Of a DNA stretch of 64,000 nt, positions 59,669-64,000 are shown piece by piece. Every line of letters starts with the position of its first letter. Positions within the stretch are counted from its first letter, which is position 1. Both the position numbers and the translations under genes were made by a program. The stretch is from NCBI GenBank assembly GCA_032622095.1, contig CP136062.1, positions 11,563,710 to 11,627,709 of the forward strand. The letters run 5' to 3'. The notes under the pieces were generated by a model. That model did not search any database, was not told where the DNA came from, and saw only the letters and a list, made by a program, of their open reading frames with translations. This stretch comes from Siphonodentalium dalli (lineage: Eukaryota; Mollusca; Scaphopoda; Gadilida; Siphonodentaliidae).

Positions 59669-61380
59669 TGATAAAATCAGTTTGGCCACAGTAAAAGTTA
59701 ATTAAAGGTACTCAATCCGATCAGACGGTCCCCATACAATCAAGATACAACAACAACATTTCTTCAAAACGCTTTAGTGATCAGAATCGATTTATTGCAA
59801 TAAAATAATGTTAACCACTATCAACTATGGTATCAAATTTCCCAAAACTTGTTACGTATCAACATTTTGTTCAACTCAAGTCCATCTAGTCATCCATGGA
59901 CAAATAAAAGGAAAGAAAAACACCTAAATCAAATTGTAGACTGCAAAGCTAGACTAGCTAGTTATATTTAAACTGCCATGGTAGTTTTGTTGATGCATAT
60001 CTATTTTCCCAGTTATTTATTCAAATATAAAGTTCTTAAAGTTCTAACAAAATGAGTAGTATGAGACTAATAAACCCAAATTTGTAATACATGTACCTCA
60101 ATACGATAGAGGGTCATAACTCTAAAATAAAATTATCTGGACTGAACCTAAAATAAAATTTGATAGGAATCACCACATAAACAAGATTTATTCCATCCTA
60201 CAGAATAATTAAATAATATAACAGCAAACCTATAATTTTAACCCATAGCCCTATGTCCGACACAACTGCCTCATGGCATGTTGATACACCTCTGTGGCTA
60301 AACGTTTTTTTCGATGCCCGATGTACATGTAGAGTAAGACTAGAATGGATATTAGTATATGAACTTAATAATCCATTCACCATGTAGTGATTATAGCCTG
60401 GACACACATATCATCCTGGAAATTACACATAGCTTTGAAGCCTGTCTCCACAACGCAAGTGGTAAACGTTTTCACACCCGGGCGAGCCTATTTGAAAGCC
60501 CCTTTTCCAATGATAAATTCCAAGTTCCTGACGATCATCATAGAAGAGAAATGTATAATATGTAATAATATTGAAAACTTAAAATCAAAACTGCCTATGC
60601 GGTATTGCCAAAAACAGCAGTTTTCAATTATTATAACAAGTTACAAGTTGTATGATTGCATAAGAGTGTCATTATGTTTTTGAGGCATTTGTCATGATGT
60701 CCCGGATTTGGGTATGTCAGTCGAATCAGAGTCAGAGAAATGTCAATTAAGACATGAAAAAATCATACCCAATAGCTGTGTGAATCCTATTTTTAAGGAC
60801 TTGAAAAAGATAAATATGTTTTTGCGGGATCATATGTGCAGTCACACTATAATAACATTACGTGGTTACTGAATTAATTTTCATATTCCATAAACATAGA
60901 ACCATCATGAAAAAACTGTTGTGGCCAGAGGCGGCTGAACCAGCTATGAGGTAGCCAAGCCAAGCTGGTCAGTAAGGTGTGGGTTCAAATGGCAGGTGTG
61001 ACAAAAAATGAAAGATAAATTAAAATAATAAACAGAACGATTTACTCCCTCATCTCATCAGCATCATGTACATGAAAAGATAAAATAAAGCAGGCAGAAC
61101 TATGTCGAGGTTATCTAATTGAAACATGCAAGAAAACATACCAGCTTTCATCTCACACCACAATCAAATCAGAGGACAATCCATTTCTCAGTGCTGGAAA
61201 TTAATCTTCCTGCACTAAACACAGAAAAGAAGCAGACACTTAAACGGAACACTGATGATGTGGGTATTCATATTGAAGCCCACAGTTTAGCGCTCACAAG
61301 ACTAATATTCATGGAACAATTGAACTTCCAACATTTTTTTTAACAGAACAAGGCAGAAATAGAGGGTCTCACATGAGTTA
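59669..61380. other. Stretch without recognisable gene
   Basis: AT-rich sequence. Open frames under 100 codons overlap each other without recognisable motifs. It may be intron of a gene starting near 58200, or intergenic. Confidence 0.45.
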
Positions 61381-61492
61381 CTATTTTATACGGAATTTAT
61401 CAACCGAGTTCACTAAATTCGATTCGAACGGAGGTTTACCGAGGCTCAAATAGAATTTAGTGGACGAGGTTGATAAATTACGTATAAAATAG
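61381..61492 (-). repeat. Near-palindromic hairpin, family 2 (stand-alone copy)
   Basis: 112 bases with ~52-base arms. The left arm starts CTATTTTATACGGAATTTAT; the reverse complement of the right arm starts CTATTTTATACGTAATTTAT, and both continue CAACC. In reverse complement it aligns with 15186-15285 and 30305-30402, which sit inside the long repeat. Here it stands alone, so it is an independent dispersed element. Confidence 0.88.
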
Positions 61493-61904
61493 AACGATTA
61501 TACTTTCATCATCAAGATGTAGTGTTCAGCGTCTGATTCTTTTTCTATGTCAAGCACTGACAGACATATTCCAGCGCTGAGATGGAGTTTCCATTAAGGG
61601 CTGATGATTTGATTATGTGGTGTGATATATATTAGCAGGTATTGTTTAAAGTCCTTACATATCAAAGTGTTGAAGCTGAAAAGAAAATTTGATTAAATAA
61701 TATGACAAAAGATGTTAAATGAATTGGGATTCATGTACATGGGAAGAAATAGAGATCAGTTTATTCAAATTATTAGTGTAATGAGAACTGATTTTGCTTG
61801 TGGGAAAACAGTCAGTAAAAATGAATACATAGCTGCTGTCCCAGAAGAGAATGCTGCATTCATATGTCACTAATAAGTGAAACAAACCAATCGATATTCC
61901 TTTT

Positions 61905-61941
61905 GACATACACCGAAGGATAGGCTCATCTGATGTATGTC
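61905..61941 (+). other. Conserved-loop hairpin 1
   Basis: The stem GACATACA/TGTATGTC encloses CCGAAGGATAGGCTCATCTGA. The loop word recurs in hairpins at 61967-61995 and 63541-63572 with different stems. Confidence 0.75.
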
Positions 61942-61966
61942 TCACCAAACACAATTCCTTAGGAAA

Positions 61967-61995
61967 TGCCCCGAAGGATAATCTCATCTGAGGCA
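61967..61995 (+). other. Conserved-loop hairpin 2
   Basis: The short stem TGCC/GGCA encloses CCGAAGGATAATCTCATCTGA. It lies 25 bases after hairpin 1. Confidence 0.6.
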
Positions 61996-62159
61996 AGGCT
62001 TATTATTTTTGGTACACATTGACCACTCATACCTGATCCCATGTACATGAGAATGAAGGGTTCTCAGTTAAATTCACATATTGATATCAGAAAAGTTGCT
62101 TCCATGTTGGACACAATTCAGACTTCATCTGTGTGCCACAAATGAAAAAACTGCCTTAA

Positions 62160-62820
62160 TGAGATCACTGTGTGTAATAAACAAACGAGAGGCCGATCAC
62201 GATCGGCAGATGTTTAACCCATCCCTTGGCGATAGTAAATTGTTATAATCAGAATCATAATCTTTTAATGTTGAATTATAGAGTATACTGTTATGATATG
62301 AAGTAGTATATGGCAAATGTACATAATAACCAGTAATAACACAAATTATTGGAATGTATGAGTCAATATAGAAGGGTTAATATAACGTCTAAACTCTAGA
62401 GCCTGTCACCACTATCATAGTATAAGCAGTTCTATTCATGTTGTTGCAAATTGCCATGTGAGATATCAAAATAATATAATTATTTATTTAATGGAAAAGG
62501 TTAAAAGACATGGAATGGGTAAAAGGGGTTAAATCACCTATCTCTGCCCTGTTTGATCCAATGTAGTCCCATCATCCAAGGACTTAGAGAGCTCCATTGG
62601 TCTAGTTAAATAAATTCACATTAAGTTGTGGTTAATAAGATAGCTAAATCAATTTATCCAATAATTCACTAATTTGTATCTCTTATACAGAGGGAACATA
62701 TGAGGGCTATAAATAACTCTCAATAAACCATGTCTTTTTATCTCTCTCACAGAGAAGCTGTGAGGCTGAGGTATTCATTAATTGTAAGTTACTTGGGTTA
62801 TAATTGGATAATTCTTAGTT
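62160..62820. other. Stretch without recognisable gene
   Basis: It contains a small palindrome GCCGATCACGATCGGC at about 62193-62208. No gene is supported. Confidence 0.45.
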
Positions 62821-63413
62821 GAAAAAGGGCCATATCTCTGGTATAACAAATTGGATCTAACCCATATTCAAACTCGTTCTGTATTTTGAGTTGAGAAACT
62901 CATATACCAAATTTGGCTCCTATCAGATGAAAAATGGTTGCTTTATCGAAGTATGTGTGAACTATATGTCAAAGGACCATAACTCCATTAAAAAACATCC
63001 GATCAAACCCATATTCGAACTCAATCAGTATGTTGGTCTGAGAACCTCATATACCATATTTGGTTAGAATCAGATAAAAAATGTTTGAGTTATGGCAGAA
63101 TTCATGAATTCTAAGTCAAAAAAGGGCCATAACTCTGTAAAAAAAACTCGGATCAAACCCATATTCGAACTCGGTCTGTATTTTGGGCCGAGAAACTCAC
63201 ATACCAAATTTGGTTCCGATCAGATAAAAAATGTTTGAGTTATGGCAGAATGCGTGAATTCTAAGTCGAAAAAGTTCCATAACTCTGTAAAAAAAGTCGG
63301 ATCAAACCCATATTCGAACTCGATCTGTATTTTGGGCTGAAAACCCCATATACAAAATTTGGTTTTGATAAGGTAGAAAATGTTTGAGTTATCGCATTAC
63401 ACGTAAAGTGTCT
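62821..63413 (+). repeat. Four ~149-bp tandem repeats (pearl-like core)
   Basis: Units start with AAAAAGGGCCATAACTCTG or variants at about 62821, 62970, 63118 and 63268. Each contains ATCAAACCCATATTCGAACTC, ATACCAAATTTGGTT and AATGTTTGAGTTATGGCA blocks. Divergence increases to the left. With the microsatellite that follows this matches the layout of pearl-like elements described in bivalves: tandem core repeats, then a microsatellite, then a conserved 3' segment. Confidence 0.88.
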
Positions 63414-63467
63414 ACGGACGGACAGACGGACGGACAGACGGACGGACAGACGGACGGACGAACGACG
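63414..63467 (+). repeat. GACGGACGGACA microsatellite
   Basis: About four and a half 12-base units directly after the last tandem repeat. The valine-arginine-leucine-serine frame on the minus strand comes from this repeat. Confidence 0.95.
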
Positions 63468-63491
63468 AGTGGTCAATCCGGACAACGACAC

Positions 63492-63523
63492 TATGTTTAC
63501 CATACATGGTATGGGTAAACATA
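63492..63523. other. Hairpin after the microsatellite
   Basis: TATGTTTACC-ATAC pairs with GTAT-GGGTAAACATA around a 3-base loop. It may be the 3' terminal hairpin of the pearl-like element, as in Helitron- or Helentron-related non-autonomous elements. Confidence 0.75.
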
Positions 63524-63540
63524 AAAATCATCCATTTGAA

Positions 63541-63572
63541 CATGCCCGAAGGATAAACTCAGCTGTGGCATG
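63541..63572 (+). other. Conserved-loop hairpin 3
   Basis: The stem CATGCC/GGCATG encloses CGAAGGATAAACTCAGCTGT, the same loop word as at 61905 and 61967. It lies 18 bases after the microsatellite hairpin. Confidence 0.75.
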
Positions 63573-64000
63573 TCAGGTGTTAACCCACTAGTTCACAACA
63601 TATCTAACATTAAGGATTTTGACAGTACCTAGTGTTATTAAAAAAACTCAGCTGTAAATTGTATTTTAGTACAAGTGGCTTAATACATTGGCATAGTCTT
63701 CATCACTAAAAAGTTGAATATAGCAAAATTTAAAATTATATATCTTGATTAACACATTTGTTAAGGATAACTAATATTCATTGTGATATTTCATACATTA
63801 TCTAATTTCAAAGATACCACATTGCCAAATTGATCAGGAGAATTTTTAAGATGGACGAAACATGTATGCCAAAATGCTAATCTAAATCTAACACCTTAAG
63901 TATTCTAATCTGAAAAGTGTTTGAAGTCAAAAGAGGAAACGTTACAGATAATTTAAAATTATCACAAGGAATTTCGGCGATCCTTATCAAAGTAGCAACC
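63573..64000. other. Stretch without recognisable gene
   Basis: AT-rich sequence to the end of the window with no supported feature. Confidence 0.45.

Noticed and set aside
61905-61995. Hammerhead-ribozyme-like words (CTGATG, CGAA) in the conserved-loop hairpins
   Set aside because: The order and spacing of the conserved core and the three stems do not fit a hammerhead fold.
63261-63503. 80-codon minus-strand frame with SVRLSVRLSVR
   Set aside because: Direct translation of the GACGGACGGACA microsatellite.

Overview
The window is eukaryotic, AT-rich and almost entirely made of repeats. The best guess is a marine mollusc, probably a bivalve. The reasons are the abundant TACATGTA and ACCGGTA words, the 'GGGCCATAACTCTG' tandem repeats that run into a GACGGACGGACA microsatellite near the right end (the layout of bivalve pearl-like elements), and APE-type LINE fragments. 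I found no bacterial-style genes, operons, rRNA, tRNA or CRISPR array. No intact host protein gene is convincing. The only clearly protein-derived stretches are two decayed LINEs and a short THAP-like remnant.

Left third (1-23423). An inverted copy (159-543) of the head of a long dispersed repeat abuts a 2.5-kb palindrome (543-3046) whose arms are inverted 33-43-bp minisatellites. Next come a 744-bp MITE with an 8-bp target duplication (5175-5918), a 381-bp MITE (6783-7163) and a minisatellite of G-run/C-run hairpins (8641-9257). Copy A of the long repeat follows (10500-16376), then a second foldback element (19082-20285), degenerate direct repeats, and a 5'-truncated LINE tail (about 22520-23122).

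Middle (23424-38149). Copy B of the long repeat runs from 23424 to at least 31632, probably to about 31800. Comparing A with B gives natural empty and filled sites. B carries a 329-bp MITE with a perfect 8-bp duplication and a roughly 2-kb foldback element holding a THAP-like fragment. A carries a 155-bp tandem duplication and a deletion of about 155 bp. Both copies, and the inverted copy at the left edge, start at a hairpin whose inner stem differs completely in sequence yet stays paired. A decayed APE/RT non-LTR retrotransposon follows (about 32085-38090). It is split inside its RT domain by a 1.9-kb insertion that carries about ten tandem repeats of 140-170 bp.

Right third (38150-64000). 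A 19.9-kb satellite array has 11 full units and one partial unit, of 1,733 bp or 1,674 bp. Each unit is itself built of degenerate repeats of about 293 bp. Shared variants show that a 3,407-bp dimer was duplicated. Right of the array is a CpG-containing segment with CRE, E-box, ETS and NRF-1-like sites that could be a host promoter. A 426-bp MITE with an 8-bp duplication (59235-59660), a near-palindromic hairpin also found in A and B (61381-61492), and a pearl-like tandem-repeat and microsatellite element close the window.

Nothing here acts as a pathway. The coherent theme is self-complementary DNA: foldback elements, MITEs and hairpin-ended repeats nested in one another and next to a long, homogenised satellite.
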